Position numbers and translations under genes: made by a program. A model generated the notes under the pieces. The model was given only the letters and a program-made list of their open reading frames with translations, ran no database searches and had not been told where the DNA came from. Shown here piece after piece: positions 26,387-34,460 of a DNA stretch of 34,460 nucleotides (positions are counted from its first letter, which is position 1; each line of letters starts with the position of its first letter). The stretch comes from Paludibacteraceae bacterium (GTDB lineage Bacteria; Bacteroidota; Bacteroidia; Bacteroidales; Paludibacteraceae): NCBI GenBank assembly GCA_024399575.1, contig JAKSNT010000014.1:1-34460 (forward strand), written 5' to 3'.

Positions 26387-27091
26387 ATGAAAAAATTAGC
26401 AACGTTGCTTTTGACAGCAGCAATCAGCATGACAATGTTCGGACAGGACCAGAAAGACCTGTCTAAATGTGCAGTAGTCAAGATACTCACGAACTACGGC
26501 ACGATGAAAGTGGCACTTTACAACGAGACTCCACAACACAGGGACAACTTCATAAAACTCGTTAAGAGCAATTTCTACGAGGATGTGCTGTTCCACAGGG
26601 TAATTAAGGAATTCATGATACAGGCGGGCGACCCTCAGTCCAAGGACTCTACGTTCACAGGCAGACTTGGCGGTGGGGGAGTAGGATATACGATACCTGC
26701 GGAATTCGTGTCTGAACTGTTTCACAAAAAAGGTGCACTTGCCGCAGCAAGACAAGGCGATGACGTCAATCCCGAAAAAGCATCAAGCGGCTGTCAGTTC
26801 TATATCGTAACAGGACGTCAGTTTGATCGTAAAGAGATTGACATGCTCGAACGGAGACTTAAAACTATGTACGACAACCCTGAATTTCATTATAATGAAA
26901 ACCAGAGACTGACCTACATGACTTTCGGAGGTGCACCGCACCTCGACGGGGCATACACAGTCTTCGGAGAACTGATTGACGGGTTTGAGGTCTTGGACTC
27001 TATAGAAAGTGTAAAGACTGACCCAACCGACAGACCTGTCGAACCAGTCAGGATAATCTCGATGAGCATAATCAAAAACTACAGGAAATGA
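26387..27091 (+). CDS. periplasmic cyclophilin-type peptidyl-prolyl isomerase
   Basis: This enzyme catalyses cis-trans isomerisation of prolyl bonds during protein folding. The N-terminus is a signal peptide (about residues 1-20), so it acts in the periplasm or is membrane-associated. Cyclophilin signatures are YEDVLFHRVIKEFMIQAGDP with catalytic R71, GGGGVGYTIPAEF, SGCQFYIVTG, and APHLDGAYTVFGELIDG. Between the last two is a 40-residue insertion (about 145-185) common to the Bacteroidota forms. The length is 234 residues. The stop overlaps the ftsE start by 4 nt. Confidence 0.94.
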   Translation: MKKLATLLLTAAISMTMFGQDQKDLSKCAVVKILTNYGTMKVALYNETPQHRDNFIKLVKSNFYEDVLFHRVIKEFMIQAGDPQSKDSTFTGRLGGGGVGYTIPAEFVSELFHKKGALAAARQGDDVNPEKASSGCQFYIVTGRQFDRKEIDMLERRLKTMYDNPEFHYNENQRLTYMTFGGAPHLDGAYTVFGELIDGFEVLDSIESVKTDPTDRPVEPVRIISMSIIKNYRK

Positions 27092-27759
27092 GCATATTGG
27101 AATATAATAATGTTGAAATAAAGCATTCAGAAATGACTGTGCTGAAAGATGTTACATTCAACATAGAGAAGGGTGAGTTTATCTATTTCTGCGGCAAGGT
27201 GGGCTCAGGCAAGAGTTCTGTAATGAAGACAATGTATGCAGAATTGCCTATTACATCTGGCGAAGCGAGGATATTCGATTTCGATTTGAGAAAGTTGAAA
27301 AGGTCAGACATACCGATGCTCAGACGGCAGATAGGAATAGTGTTCCAGGATTTCAAATTGCTGTCCGACAGAAGTGTCAGGGACAATCTTGAATTTGTAC
27401 TGAAAGCCACAGGATGGAAAAACAGGCATCAGATAGACGAACAGATTAAATTAGTGCTTGAGACAGTCGGAATGTCAACAAAAGGTTATAAATGGCCACA
27501 CCAGCTGTCGGGAGGAGAGCAACAGCGAATAGTTATTGCAAGAGCCTTGCTAAACTCGCCTCAACTCATCATAGCCGACGAACCTACTGGCAATCTCGAC
27601 CCTGAGACAGGCGATGAAATCATGCAACTGCTACACTCAATTTCGGCTGGAGGGACGGCTGTTGTCATGGCTACGCACAACGAACGTTTTGTAAACAGAT
27701 ACCCTGCCAAGACATATTACTGCAACTCTACAGACCAGACATTCACACTCAAGGCATGA
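27088..27759 (+). CDS. ftsE: cell division ATP-binding protein FtsE
   Basis: FtsE is the cytoplasmic ATPase that partners the membrane protein FtsX. Together they control peptidoglycan hydrolases at the division site. Walker A is GKVGSGKSS (residues 36-44), followed by the Q-loop GIVFQDFKLL, signature LSGGEQQRI (about 140-148), Walker B LIIADEPTGNLD (about 163-174) and the H-loop ATHNERF. The size of 223 residues and the VGSGKSS form of the P-loop fit Bacteroidota FtsE better than lipoprotein exporters such as LolD, though this cannot be excluded. No FtsX gene is next to it, which fits the separated location usual in this phylum. It overlaps both neighbours by 4 nt. Confidence 0.88.
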   Translation: MSILEYNNVEIKHSEMTVLKDVTFNIEKGEFIYFCGKVGSGKSSVMKTMYAELPITSGEARIFDFDLRKLKRSDIPMLRRQIGIVFQDFKLLSDRSVRDNLEFVLKATGWKNRHQIDEQIKLVLETVGMSTKGYKWPHQLSGGEQQRIVIARALLNSPQLIIADEPTGNLDPETGDEIMQLLHSISAGGTAVVMATHNERFVNRYPAKTYYCNSTDQTFTLKA

Positions 27760-28730
27760 ATAGATGGATTATTCTGGCTGTTGCAATAGTTGCCATGTCG
27801 TTGTCATGCAGGAGAGCATTGACCGATGACGAAAAGACATGGTACAGAGACACAGTCAACGAAGAGCTGACAGACGTATTCTATATTGTCTCGACCAACA
27901 TCGGACATTCTGAAAATGCAGACGGCACTTCAGCATACAATGCAGTGCTGACAGATGCCGAGGTGGCAGCGTTGAGAAGGGAGGCAGAATACATCAAGCA
28001 GAACTTTGCAGACTCGTTCAATCTGTTTGCACCTATATACCATCAATGCACGATGGAGGCATACCTGCACGAAAACAATGATTCTGTCCTTATGTTCAGA
28101 AAACGTTCTGAAAGTGAATGCTGCAAGGCTTTCGATTACTACATGGAACATTTCAACAATGGACGACCATTCATTGTTGCAGGTTTCAGCCAGGGGGCAA
28201 TGAACGTCGTCGCACTGTTGAAACACATGACCGATGAGCAGTACAGACGTTGCAAGGCTGCATACGTAATGGGCTACAGGCTTAGCAGTGAAGACCTGGA
28301 GCACCATCATATCGAGGCTGCCACAGGCGAGACTGAAGGGAAAGTGGTCTCGTTCAATACAGTTGCATCGAGCGACGGGATATGGTCATTGGTCGCTAAT
28401 GAGGCAGCGACATGCATTAATCCGTTAAACTGGATGACCGACACTACTCCTGCCACAGGATGGATAGTGTATGACGGACAGATTGACCATTACGCAATCT
28501 ACGACAGTGCGTTTGCGGCAGAAGCTAAGGCTGGCGACACAATATATGTAAACGTGAAACTCGATGTGGCGACCAATGTGCTGGCAGCCACTGCACCAGT
28601 GTTGCCATTGAGTTACGCGATGAACGCACCTGCATTTGGCCTCAACGACAACAAGAACTTGCATTTGGCAGATTTGTTTTTCTATCTGCCGAGGCTTAGA
28701 GAAAACGCAATAAAAAGGGCATATAAATAA
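27756..28730 (+). CDS. DUF3089-type alpha/beta hydrolase, exported
   Basis: The N-terminus is a hydrophobic export signal with Cys at residue 18 (AMSLSC), a poor lipobox that could still be used, so it may be a lipoprotein or a periplasmic protein. The DUF3089 features are DVFYIVSTN, FDYYMEHFNNGRPFIVAGFS with the nucleophile elbow GFSQG (S145), VMGYRL, and a late DHYAIYD supplying a possible catalytic His. The fold is that of lipases/esterases, but the substrate is unknown. The length is 324 residues. It overlaps ftsE by 4 nt and ends the cluster begun at 24494. The next gene has its own promoter. Confidence 0.82.
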   Translation: MNRWIILAVAIVAMSLSCRRALTDDEKTWYRDTVNEELTDVFYIVSTNIGHSENADGTSAYNAVLTDAEVAALRREAEYIKQNFADSFNLFAPIYHQCTMEAYLHENNDSVLMFRKRSESECCKAFDYYMEHFNNGRPFIVAGFSQGAMNVVALLKHMTDEQYRRCKAAYVMGYRLSSEDLEHHHIEAATGETEGKVVSFNTVASSDGIWSLVANEAATCINPLNWMTDTTPATGWIVYDGQIDHYAIYDSAFAAEAKAGDTIYVNVKLDVATNVLAATAPVLPLSYAMNAPAFGLNDNKNLHLADLFFYLPRLRENAIKRAYK

Positions 28731-28745
28731 ATTACTGGCAAAGCA

Positions 28746-28775
28746 TTGTATTTTCAAAAAATAAGCGTAAATTTG
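28746..28775 (+). promoter_or_regulatory. promoter for the glycosyltransferase gene
   Basis: TTG at 28746-28748, a 19-nt gap, then TAAATTTG at 28768-28775 match the Bacteroidota consensus. The ATG is 22 nt beyond. Confidence 0.7.
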
Positions 28776-28797
28776 CGGAATTATTTGTAATAAAGTG

Positions 28798-29955
28798 ATG
28801 GAGAATATTATATATCTGATTTATGGGTGTTTGGGGGTGATGACAATTGCACTCCTCGGAGAATTGATACATTGTTTTGCGATAAGGATGAGGATTGTAT
28901 GGCACAACATCCGCGTTGGGAAGAGAGTCTTGGATGACGGAGATGGCAAAAAACCATCGGTGTCAGTTATTGTATATGCGAAAAATGACGATGACAATAT
29001 GGAATCCTTTCTCCCTTTGGTGCTTGAGCAGGAGTATGAGGATTTCGAGATAATAGTGGTGGATGACGCATCGTGGGATAACACCAATGACGTAATAAAG
29101 AAGTTCCAGGAGACTTACCCATTCCTGCGTACTACACACGTACCGGAAGGCACACAGGTTGTTTCGCATAAGAAACTCGCACTGACATTAGGTGCAAAGG
29201 CTGCGCAGAAGGACATTCTCATATTCACAGATGCTGACTGCCGCCCATTCTCGAGACATTGGATTGAAGATATAGCAAGGAGTTTCAGGCATCAGACAGA
29301 GTTTGTCATAGGATATACGTCATCCTTCGACGACAAGAAATGCCTGAACCATTGGATGGCTTTCGACACATTGATGGAAAATACGGAGGCTCTCGGGTGG
29401 GCTCTCGCCTATAAGCCTGTCACAGGCTTCGGAAGCAACATTGCCTACAGGAAAGACACATTCTTCAGATACAAAGGCTTCGCAGGATTCCTGCACAGGG
29501 AGGCTGGCGAAGATGAACTGATGATAAACGCATACGGCAATTCTGTCAATACCGTAGTGCAATCTGGGAAAATGGCACATGTGGTGGCTGTGCGGAAATT
29601 CAATTACCGCGAATGGAAATACACCAAGATGAAGCAATACATAGCCGAAAGGGATTTCAAGGCTGACACAAAGGTTTTATTGATGGCGGAACCTGTATGC
29701 AAATGGCTGTTCCTGCTGTCGGCAATAGCAGTCATCGTGCTGTCAGCTGTATTTATGCCTAAACGCTGGATTGAGATGATAGAGATTGCAGGAGGTGCCA
29801 TATTGCTTAGGCTCGCTGTCATCACAGTCGCAGTGAACATGGTGGCAAGGCAATACCGACAACCGACATTCTGGATAGGGATGATATTCTTTGATTTGAT
29901 ACATCCTTTCGTCAAGTTGTCGTGGAAGGTGACAAGCCTGATAAAAAAATTGTAA
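28798..29955 (+). CDS. membrane glycosyltransferase, family 2
   Basis: GT2 enzymes transfer a sugar from a nucleotide-sugar to an acceptor such as a polysaccharide or lipid. A first membrane helix covers about residues 4-28. The GT-A domain follows with PSVSVIVYAKNDDDN, FEIIVVDDASWDNT, and the DxD motif in IFTDADCRPFS. GEDELMI is the likely catalytic-acid region. Three hydrophobic segments close the protein (WLFLLSAIAVIVLSAVF, ILLRLAVITVAVNMVA, FWIGMIFFDLIHPFV). The active site would face the cytoplasm at the inner membrane. The ATG at 28798 is preferred over a GTG one codon earlier. The product is unknown. Confidence 0.87.
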   Translation: MENIIYLIYGCLGVMTIALLGELIHCFAIRMRIVWHNIRVGKRVLDDGDGKKPSVSVIVYAKNDDDNMESFLPLVLEQEYEDFEIIVVDDASWDNTNDVIKKFQETYPFLRTTHVPEGTQVVSHKKLALTLGAKAAQKDILIFTDADCRPFSRHWIEDIARSFRHQTEFVIGYTSSFDDKKCLNHWMAFDTLMENTEALGWALAYKPVTGFGSNIAYRKDTFFRYKGFAGFLHREAGEDELMINAYGNSVNTVVQSGKMAHVVAVRKFNYREWKYTKMKQYIAERDFKADTKVLLMAEPVCKWLFLLSAIAVIVLSAVFMPKRWIEMIEIAGGAILLRLAVITVAVNMVARQYRQPTFWIGMIFFDLIHPFVKLSWKVTSLIKKL

Positions 29956-29996
29956 GGAACATATTAACAAAATAATTAATAAATTTTTAATTTTGT

Positions 29997-31733
29997 ATGG
30001 AGACTAATCGTATTTACGAGAATTTAAATCGTAAGGAACTGGCAGCTGCATTGAAAGAGTTGCTCGACAACAACGCAGATGTATCAGAGATTAAGACAGA
30101 TGTAGAGGTCATTAAACAACTATTCTACACTCAGAAGGAAGAACCCATAAAGGTAATTCCTGTCGAGGAAGAGGCTCAGGAGCAAACCGAAGAGCCAACT
30201 CAGGAAACAACAGAAGAACAGAAAGCACAGGAAGAGCCTAAGGAAGAACCAGATGCAGTGCAAGAACCGACAACCGAACAGGTGTTTAAAGAGTTACTGG
30301 CAGAGTACAGAAAGAGAAAAGCTGAACTGCAGGCAAAGATAGAGGCAGAACAGCAGGAAAATCTGAGGAAAAAGAAAGAGATACTCGAAAAACTCGAAAA
30401 ACTCGCTGAACCATCTGACAACTTGGGAGATGTAATCAATACATTCCACGAATTGCAGAACCAATGGAAAGAGATAGGCAATATTCCTGCACAAGATACA
30501 AACGAGATATATACGGCATACAAGAAATATCAGGAACAGTTCTACGACCTGATTAAAATTAATGCGGCACTCCGTGATTACGATTTCAAGCGCAACCTTG
30601 AACAGAAACAGTCAATCATTGCACAGGCTGAGGAACTGCTCAGTATAGAGGATGTAGTGAAGGCATTCCAGTCGTTGCAGAACCTGCATATCCAGTGGCG
30701 TGAAATAGGACCAGTCGCCAAAGAACTCAGAGAGGAGATCTGGAACAAGTTCAAGGATATAACTACTGAAATCAACAAACGCCATCAGGAGTTCTTCGAG
30801 AAAATCAAAGAGGCAGAGAAAGCGCTCACAGAAGAGAAAGATGCGCTCTGCCGTATAGTCGAGGATATCGACCTCGAATCGCTCAAGACTGCAAAAGAGT
30901 GGGATGAAAAGACCAAACAGGTTGTCGAGTTGAACGACAAATTCCAGTCGAACACACCATACGAGCATAGAGTGAACTCAAAGATGTATCATAGATATCG
31001 TGAAGCGTGCGACAAGTTCTTCGAGGCAAAGAAGAAATTCTTTGAGCAGATAAATGCTGTCTATGAAGAGAATCTGGCAAAGAAAACCAAACTCGTTGAA
31101 TTGGCTGAACAGCTGCGCAACTCGACAGAATGGCAATCCACAGCATCAAAACTGCAGAGGATCCAGAAAGAGTGGAAGGAGATAGGTCCTGTCCCTCGTA
31201 AATATTCAAACGAATTGTGGGAGAGATTCACAAAAGCCTGCGATGAGTTCTTCGCTGCACGCAAGGAGGCAAACCGCGAAAGAGATGCTGAAGAACAGGC
31301 TAACAAGGAGGCAAAACTTGCTGTTATCGAGAAGATAAAAGCTTTCGAGCCATCGGGCGACGACAGTAAGGATCAGGAAACCTTGCAGGCTCTGCAAGAT
31401 GAGTTTTCCAATATCGGTCATATTCCTTTCAAGGACAAAGACAAGGTATATAACATGTTCCGCGAGGCTATCAACCCTCTGCTGAAGAATATACGCATCA
31501 TCCGCCGTACAGCGCAGCTCAACCTCCAGAAGGACAAGGCATCGCTCTACAAGCAGCTCGATACGCTCCGTCAGCAGCTCGCCACATACGAGAACAACAT
31601 GGGATTCTTCCACAACTATCCTAAGGACAACCCTATAATCAAGGATTTGGAGAAGAAGATCGAAAATCTCAGACAGGACATCGAGATATTGAAACAGGCA
31701 ATTGCCAACAAGGAAAAAGAAGAACAGGAATAA
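29997..31733 (+). CDS. DUF349-repeat protein
   Basis: The 578-residue protein is almost wholly helical and carries about five DUF349 units. They are recognisable by WKEIGNIP, WREIGPV, a degenerate middle copy, WKEIGPVPRKYSNELWERF and FSNIGHIPFKDKD. Before them lies a Glu/Gln/Pro/Thr-rich acidic linker (about residues 48-90), probably disordered. The C-terminus is a coiled coil. There is no signal peptide or membrane segment, so it is cytoplasmic. The molecular role of DUF349 is not established. It starts 41 nt after the glycosyltransferase and is followed by panB after 3 nt. No clear promoter of its own was found. Confidence 0.88.
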   Translation: METNRIYENLNRKELAAALKELLDNNADVSEIKTDVEVIKQLFYTQKEEPIKVIPVEEEAQEQTEEPTQETTEEQKAQEEPKEEPDAVQEPTTEQVFKELLAEYRKRKAELQAKIEAEQQENLRKKKEILEKLEKLAEPSDNLGDVINTFHELQNQWKEIGNIPAQDTNEIYTAYKKYQEQFYDLIKINAALRDYDFKRNLEQKQSIIAQAEELLSIEDVVKAFQSLQNLHIQWREIGPVAKELREEIWNKFKDITTEINKRHQEFFEKIKEAEKALTEEKDALCRIVEDIDLESLKTAKEWDEKTKQVVELNDKFQSNTPYEHRVNSKMYHRYREACDKFFEAKKKFFEQINAVYEENLAKKTKLVELAEQLRNSTEWQSTASKLQRIQKEWKEIGPVPRKYSNELWERFTKACDEFFAARKEANRERDAEEQANKEAKLAVIEKIKAFEPSGDDSKDQETLQALQDEFSNIGHIPFKDKDKVYNMFREAINPLLKNIRIIRRTAQLNLQKDKASLYKQLDTLRQQLATYENNMGFFHNYPKDNPIIKDLEKKIENLRQDIEILKQAIANKEKEEQE

Positions 31734-31736
31734 GTT

Positions 31737-32558
31737 ATGTCAGTCAACCAGGCAGAAGACCCACGCAAGGTTACTACGCACCGCCTTCAGCAGATGAAGG
31801 AACGTGGGGAGAAAATCTCAATGATAACTTCGTATGACTATACGATGGCGTCAATCGTTGACGAGGCAGGTGTAGATGTCATACTGGTGGGTGATTCAGC
31901 ATCGAACGTGGTGGCAGGGAACATGACGACCCTGCCTATCTCGCTCGAACAGATGATATACCATGGCAAGTCGGTGGTCAAAGCCGTTAACCGTGCATTG
32001 GTAGTCGTTGACATGCCATTCGGGTCGTACCAGATTTCGCCTACCGAGGCAGTCCGCAATGCCATCCAGATGATGAAGGTGACTCATGCCGACGCACTGA
32101 AACTCGAAGGTGGAATAGAGATAATAGATGCTGTGAAGCAGATACTTGCAGCAGGAATACCAATCATGGGACACCTTGGGCTCATGCCTCAGTCCATCAA
32201 CAAGTACGGCACCTACAATGTACGTGCCAAGGAAGATTCAGAAGCTGAAAAACTCCTTAGCGATGCACTCGAACTGGAGAAGGCTGGCTGTTTCGCACTT
32301 GTACTTGAGAAGATACCGGCTGCACTCGCACGAAAGGTTGCCGAGGCTGTCCGTATCCCAGTGATAGGCATTGGTGCAGGTGGCAATGTCGATGGTCAGG
32401 TGCTCGTGCTTCACGACATGCTCGGAATGACCAAAGGCTTCTCGCCACGCTTCCTGAGACGCTATGCCGACCTCAACAGCATCATCAACGATGCCGTCAG
32501 CCGTTATGTCCAGGATGTTAAGAGCAGCGATTTTCCTAACGAGACAGAACAATACTGA
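31737..32558 (+). CDS. panB: 3-methyl-2-oxobutanoate hydroxymethyltransferase
   Basis: PanB makes ketopantoate from 2-oxoisovalerate and 5,10-methylenetetrahydrofolate, the first committed step to pantothenate and CoA. Family motifs are [29 protein letters not shown] (metal ligand D53), [10 protein letters not shown] (D92), ALKLEGG (E124), [10 protein letters not shown], and [20 protein letters not shown]. The 273 residues fit the cytoplasmic decameric enzyme. It follows the DUF349 gene by 3 nt and precedes an Omp28-like gene by 2 nt, so it appears to be co-transcribed with functionally unrelated neighbours. Confidence 0.97.
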   Translation: MSVNQAEDPRKVTTHRLQQMKERGEKISMITSYDYTMASIVDEAGVDVILVGDSASNVVAGNMTTLPISLEQMIYHGKSVVKAVNRALVVVDMPFGSYQISPTEAVRNAIQMMKVTHADALKLEGGIEIIDAVKQILAAGIPIMGHLGLMPQSINKYGTYNVRAKEDSEAEKLLSDALELEKAGCFALVLEKIPAALARKVAEAVRIPVIGIGAGGNVDGQVLVLHDMLGMTKGFSPRFLRRYADLNSIINDAVSRYVQDVKSSDFPNETEQY

Positions 32559-32560
32559 CT

Positions 32561-33454
32561 ATGAAAAAGATTCTATTCATTTTAGTGACACTCATTTTTA
32601 TGATGAGCAGTTGCGGAACCAAGCAGGATCCGCAGCAACCGGCTGAAGGACAGAAGGAAGAGCAGCAGGGCGAGGAGCCTGAGGAAGATGTGTTCGAGCC
32701 TTCGCAGAAAGTCGAGAAGCGCAAGGCTGTCATCGAGGAATACACAGGTGTAGCCTGCAAGAACTGTCCTGACGGACATGCGGTGGTCGATAATATCATA
32801 ACGCTCCACCCAAACAAGGTCTTCGCCATTAATGTCCATACTGGCAAATATTCGAGCGACACATATACCACCCAGTATGGCGCAGCTCTCGAACAGCAGG
32901 CGCAGGTTTATGGCTATCCTTCAGCGTCAGTAAGCCGTCATATCTTCCCTGATTATTCCACTCAGGGTGGAACTTCAATGCACAGGAGTGACTTCTCTTC
33001 AGCAGCGAACCAGATACTCAAGATGGAAACACCAGTCAACATCGTTGCACGTGCGACTATCGAAAAATCAACGAGACATCTGACAGTCGAGGTCAAGGGA
33101 TACTATACGGCAAATTCGCCAGAATCAACCAACAAACTCAACATAGCACTGTTGCAGGACAGCGTCTATGGCTATCAGAGCGGAATGGAGAACAACCCGA
33201 GTCAGGTGGAAGGCAGTCAGTACCGTCACATGAACATGCTTCGTGAACTGATAACCGGGCAGTGGGGCGAGGACCTCACCCCTACAACCCAGGGCTCATC
33301 GTTCAGCAAGACGTACGAATACGACATACCAGCGGAAATCGGAACTCCGAATGCCATCAAGGCAGTCCTCAACCATCTGCGCGTACTTGTATTCATTGCA
33401 GAAGGAAAGGAAGAGATATACACTGTTTGTCAAGCACCAATAATATTTAAATAA
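32561..33454 (+). CDS. Omp28-like lipoprotein with CxxC motif, copy 1
   Basis: A probable lipoprotein: the signal peptide ends at Cys18 (MMSSCGTK) and is followed by an acidic, Gln/Glu-rich linker to about residue 50. The conserved segment IEEYTGVACKNCPDGHAVVD (C66 and C69) is typical of Omp28-related proteins of Bacteroidota and recalls a thioredoxin-like active site. GYPSASVSRHIF supplies a region like the cis-Pro loop. The C-terminal half is beta-rich with NKLNIALLQDSVYGYQSGM and YRHMNMLRELITGQWGE. The role is not established; it may be surface-exposed redox or adhesion. It lies 2 nt after panB and is paralogous to the next gene. Confidence 0.83.
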   Translation: MKKILFILVTLIFMMSSCGTKQDPQQPAEGQKEEQQGEEPEEDVFEPSQKVEKRKAVIEEYTGVACKNCPDGHAVVDNIITLHPNKVFAINVHTGKYSSDTYTTQYGAALEQQAQVYGYPSASVSRHIFPDYSTQGGTSMHRSDFSSAANQILKMETPVNIVARATIEKSTRHLTVEVKGYYTANSPESTNKLNIALLQDSVYGYQSGMENNPSQVEGSQYRHMNMLRELITGQWGEDLTPTTQGSSFSKTYEYDIPAEIGTPNAIKAVLNHLRVLVFIAEGKEEIYTVCQAPIIFK

Positions 33455-33456
33455 TT

Positions 33457-34347
33457 ATGAAAAAGATACTCATATCGCTGCTCGCAATGGCAGCAATGGC
33501 AACGGCATGCAAAGGTCCTGCCAACGGTGAACCTCAGAGCGCCAATGGGGGAGGAGACAACACTGAAGAAGTCATAGGCGATTCAATCATAGTAAACGTC
33601 AGCAAGGAGGTCAGCAACAAGAACGTCCTCATCGAGGAATTTACAGGCATATATTGTTCTAACTGCCCTGCCGGGCACAAGGTCGTGAGCGAAATTTGCT
33701 CGGAATACCCAGGTAGAATCATTCCTATCAACATTCATTGCACAGAATATGCCAGGGATACATATACGACCAAGTATGGCAACAACATTGCTGCACTCTC
33801 GGGGCTTACTGGTGTACCTTCTGCTGCAATCAACAGGCATCTCTTCTCTGGCAAATCAGACATAGCAGTCGGCAGGGGCGATTTCAGGAGATGTTCGCAG
33901 GAAATCATGAACCAGAAAGCACCGCTGAACATAGCTGCAAAGGCAGTCATCGACAAGGCGAGCCGTCACATGTCAGTGGCAGTCCGTATGTATTATACCG
34001 AAAATTCCGCAAAGGCAAAGAACAAGATAAACATTGCCATACTGCAGGATAACGTATATGGACAGCAGTCGAACATGAATAACAATCCAGATCAGGTGGT
34101 CAACGGTAAATACAGACACATGCACATGCTGCGCGATCTCATTCTCGGTCAGTGGGGCAAGGAGAGCAGTCCGACGAAGGCAGGTACCGAAATATACCAG
34201 AGATACGAATACGACATACCTGAAAAACTCGGTTCTCCAAACGCCATAAAGGCTGTCCTGGAAGATTTGAGTGTCGTGGTGTTCGTGACGGAATCAACCA
34301 ACAAAGAGGTGCTGAACTGCTGCAAGGCAGAGGTCATATTCAAATAA
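33457..34347 (+). CDS. Omp28-like lipoprotein with CxxC motif, copy 2
   Basis: Paralogue of the preceding gene over nearly its whole length. The signal peptide ends at Cys18 (MATACKG), followed by a Gly/Asn/Ser-rich linker. The hallmark is IEEFTGIYCSNCPAGHKVVS (C67 and C70). Shared blocks include DTYTTKYG, GVPSAAINRHLF, NKINIAILQDNVYGQQSNM, YRHMHMLRDLILGQWGK and RYEYDIPEKLGSPNAIKAVL. The N-terminal linker differs most between the copies. It is probably anchored in the outer membrane. Function is unknown apart from family membership. It is the last gene in the window, followed by a repeat-rich stretch at 34356-34460. Confidence 0.83.
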   Translation: MKKILISLLAMAAMATACKGPANGEPQSANGGGDNTEEVIGDSIIVNVSKEVSNKNVLIEEFTGIYCSNCPAGHKVVSEICSEYPGRIIPINIHCTEYARDTYTTKYGNNIAALSGLTGVPSAAINRHLFSGKSDIAVGRGDFRRCSQEIMNQKAPLNIAAKAVIDKASRHMSVAVRMYYTENSAKAKNKINIAILQDNVYGQQSNMNNNPDQVVNGKYRHMHMLRDLILGQWGKESSPTKAGTEIYQRYEYDIPEKLGSPNAIKAVLEDLSVVVFVTESTNKEVLNCCKAEVIFK

Positions 34348-34366
34348 AGACTGGGTTTATCTCACG

Positions 34367-34411
34367 TTCTTTATCTCACGCAGAATGCATTTTCTTTATC
34401 TCACGCAGAAT
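34367..34411 (+). repeat. tandem direct repeat, 20-bp unit with 25-bp period
   Basis: TTCTTTATCTCACGCAGAAT occurs identically at 34367-34386 and 34392-34411. A shorter copy of its core, TTTATCTCACG, lies at 34356-34366. The units sit directly after the last gene and overlap the inverted repeat that follows. Confidence 0.9.
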
Positions 34412-34460
34412 ACGCAGAATTCGCAGAATGGAAATTCCCATAATTCTGCGTATTCTGCGT
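34403..34460. repeat. perfect 19-bp inverted repeat of CGCAGAAT units
   Basis: ACGCAGAATACGCAGAATT (34403-34421) is the exact reverse complement of AATTCTGCGTATTCTGCGT (34442-34460), with a 20-nt spacer containing one further CGCAGAAT. The right arm reaches the window end, so the element may continue. It could fold as a large hairpin at the 3' end of the operon, or be a dispersed intergenic repeat. Confidence 0.85.

Noticed and set aside
29988-29995. TAATTTTG, matching the -7 promoter consensus, directly before the DUF349 ATG at 29997
   Set aside because: Transcription would begin a few bases inside the gene, and no later start codon fits, so this is probably chance in an AT-rich gap.
34356-34460. 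Possible CRISPR array from the short direct repeats
   Set aside because: Only two full 20-bp copies with 5-bp spacing and overlapping inverted repeats; there are no spacer-sized unique segments and no cas genes.

Overview
The window looks like chromosomal DNA from a member of the Bacteroidales (phylum Bacteroidota), possibly Prevotella-like. The evidence is Bacteroidota promoter elements (TTTG or TTG, about 20 nt, then TAnnTTTG) in front of several genes, a Rho factor with a long N-terminal extension, a subtilisin-like protease ending in a type IX secretion sorting tail, DUF349 and Omp28-family proteins, and an ftsE with no adjacent ftsX. Genus and species cannot be fixed from the sequence alone. 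No rRNA, tRNA, CRISPR array, insertion sequence or phage integrase was seen.

Layout. (1) 289-2618 (+): rho, def (peptide deformylase) and folB (dihydroneopterin aldolase), tightly packed behind a good promoter. (2) 2652-14447 (+): a five-gene cassette with gaps of 4-7 bp. It holds a 590-residue beta-rich/coiled-coil protein, a 230-residue protein of unknown family, and three very large VgrG-like spike proteins (1103, 1088 and 909 residues). It closes with a strong hairpin terminator at 14471-14520. (3) 17531-14532 (-): a Crp/Fnr-type regulator, a 650-residue TPR protein and ridA, read leftwards as an apparent operon. (4) 17688-18884 (+): a PLP aminotransferase with its own terminator. (5) 22412-18964 (-): an outer-membrane beta-barrel (porin-like) protein overlapping a secreted S8 protease. 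(6) 22518-28730 (+): trpS, two EamA-type transporters, an NrnA-like DHH phosphoesterase, a cyclophilin-type prolyl isomerase, ftsE and a DUF3089 hydrolase. (7) 28798-34347 (+): a family 2 glycosyltransferase with its own promoter, then DUF349, panB and two tandem Omp28-like lipoproteins. (8) 34356-34460: short direct and inverted repeats of a CGCAGAAT-type unit at the right edge.

Most genes are ordinary housekeeping or envelope genes. The accessory-looking part is the cassette at 2652-14447. Its three VgrG paralogues share the gp27-like and gp5-like OB-fold core of type VI secretion spikes. Each also carries a hydrophobic segment just after the OB-fold, a beta-prism, and a long C-terminal extension of unknown function. 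The accompanying 590-residue protein repeats the beta-prism style of sequence around a coiled coil. No sheath, tube (Hcp), baseplate or ATPase gene lies in the window, so the cassette would have to work with an apparatus encoded elsewhere, or be something different. It is the best candidate here for an incompletely described system.
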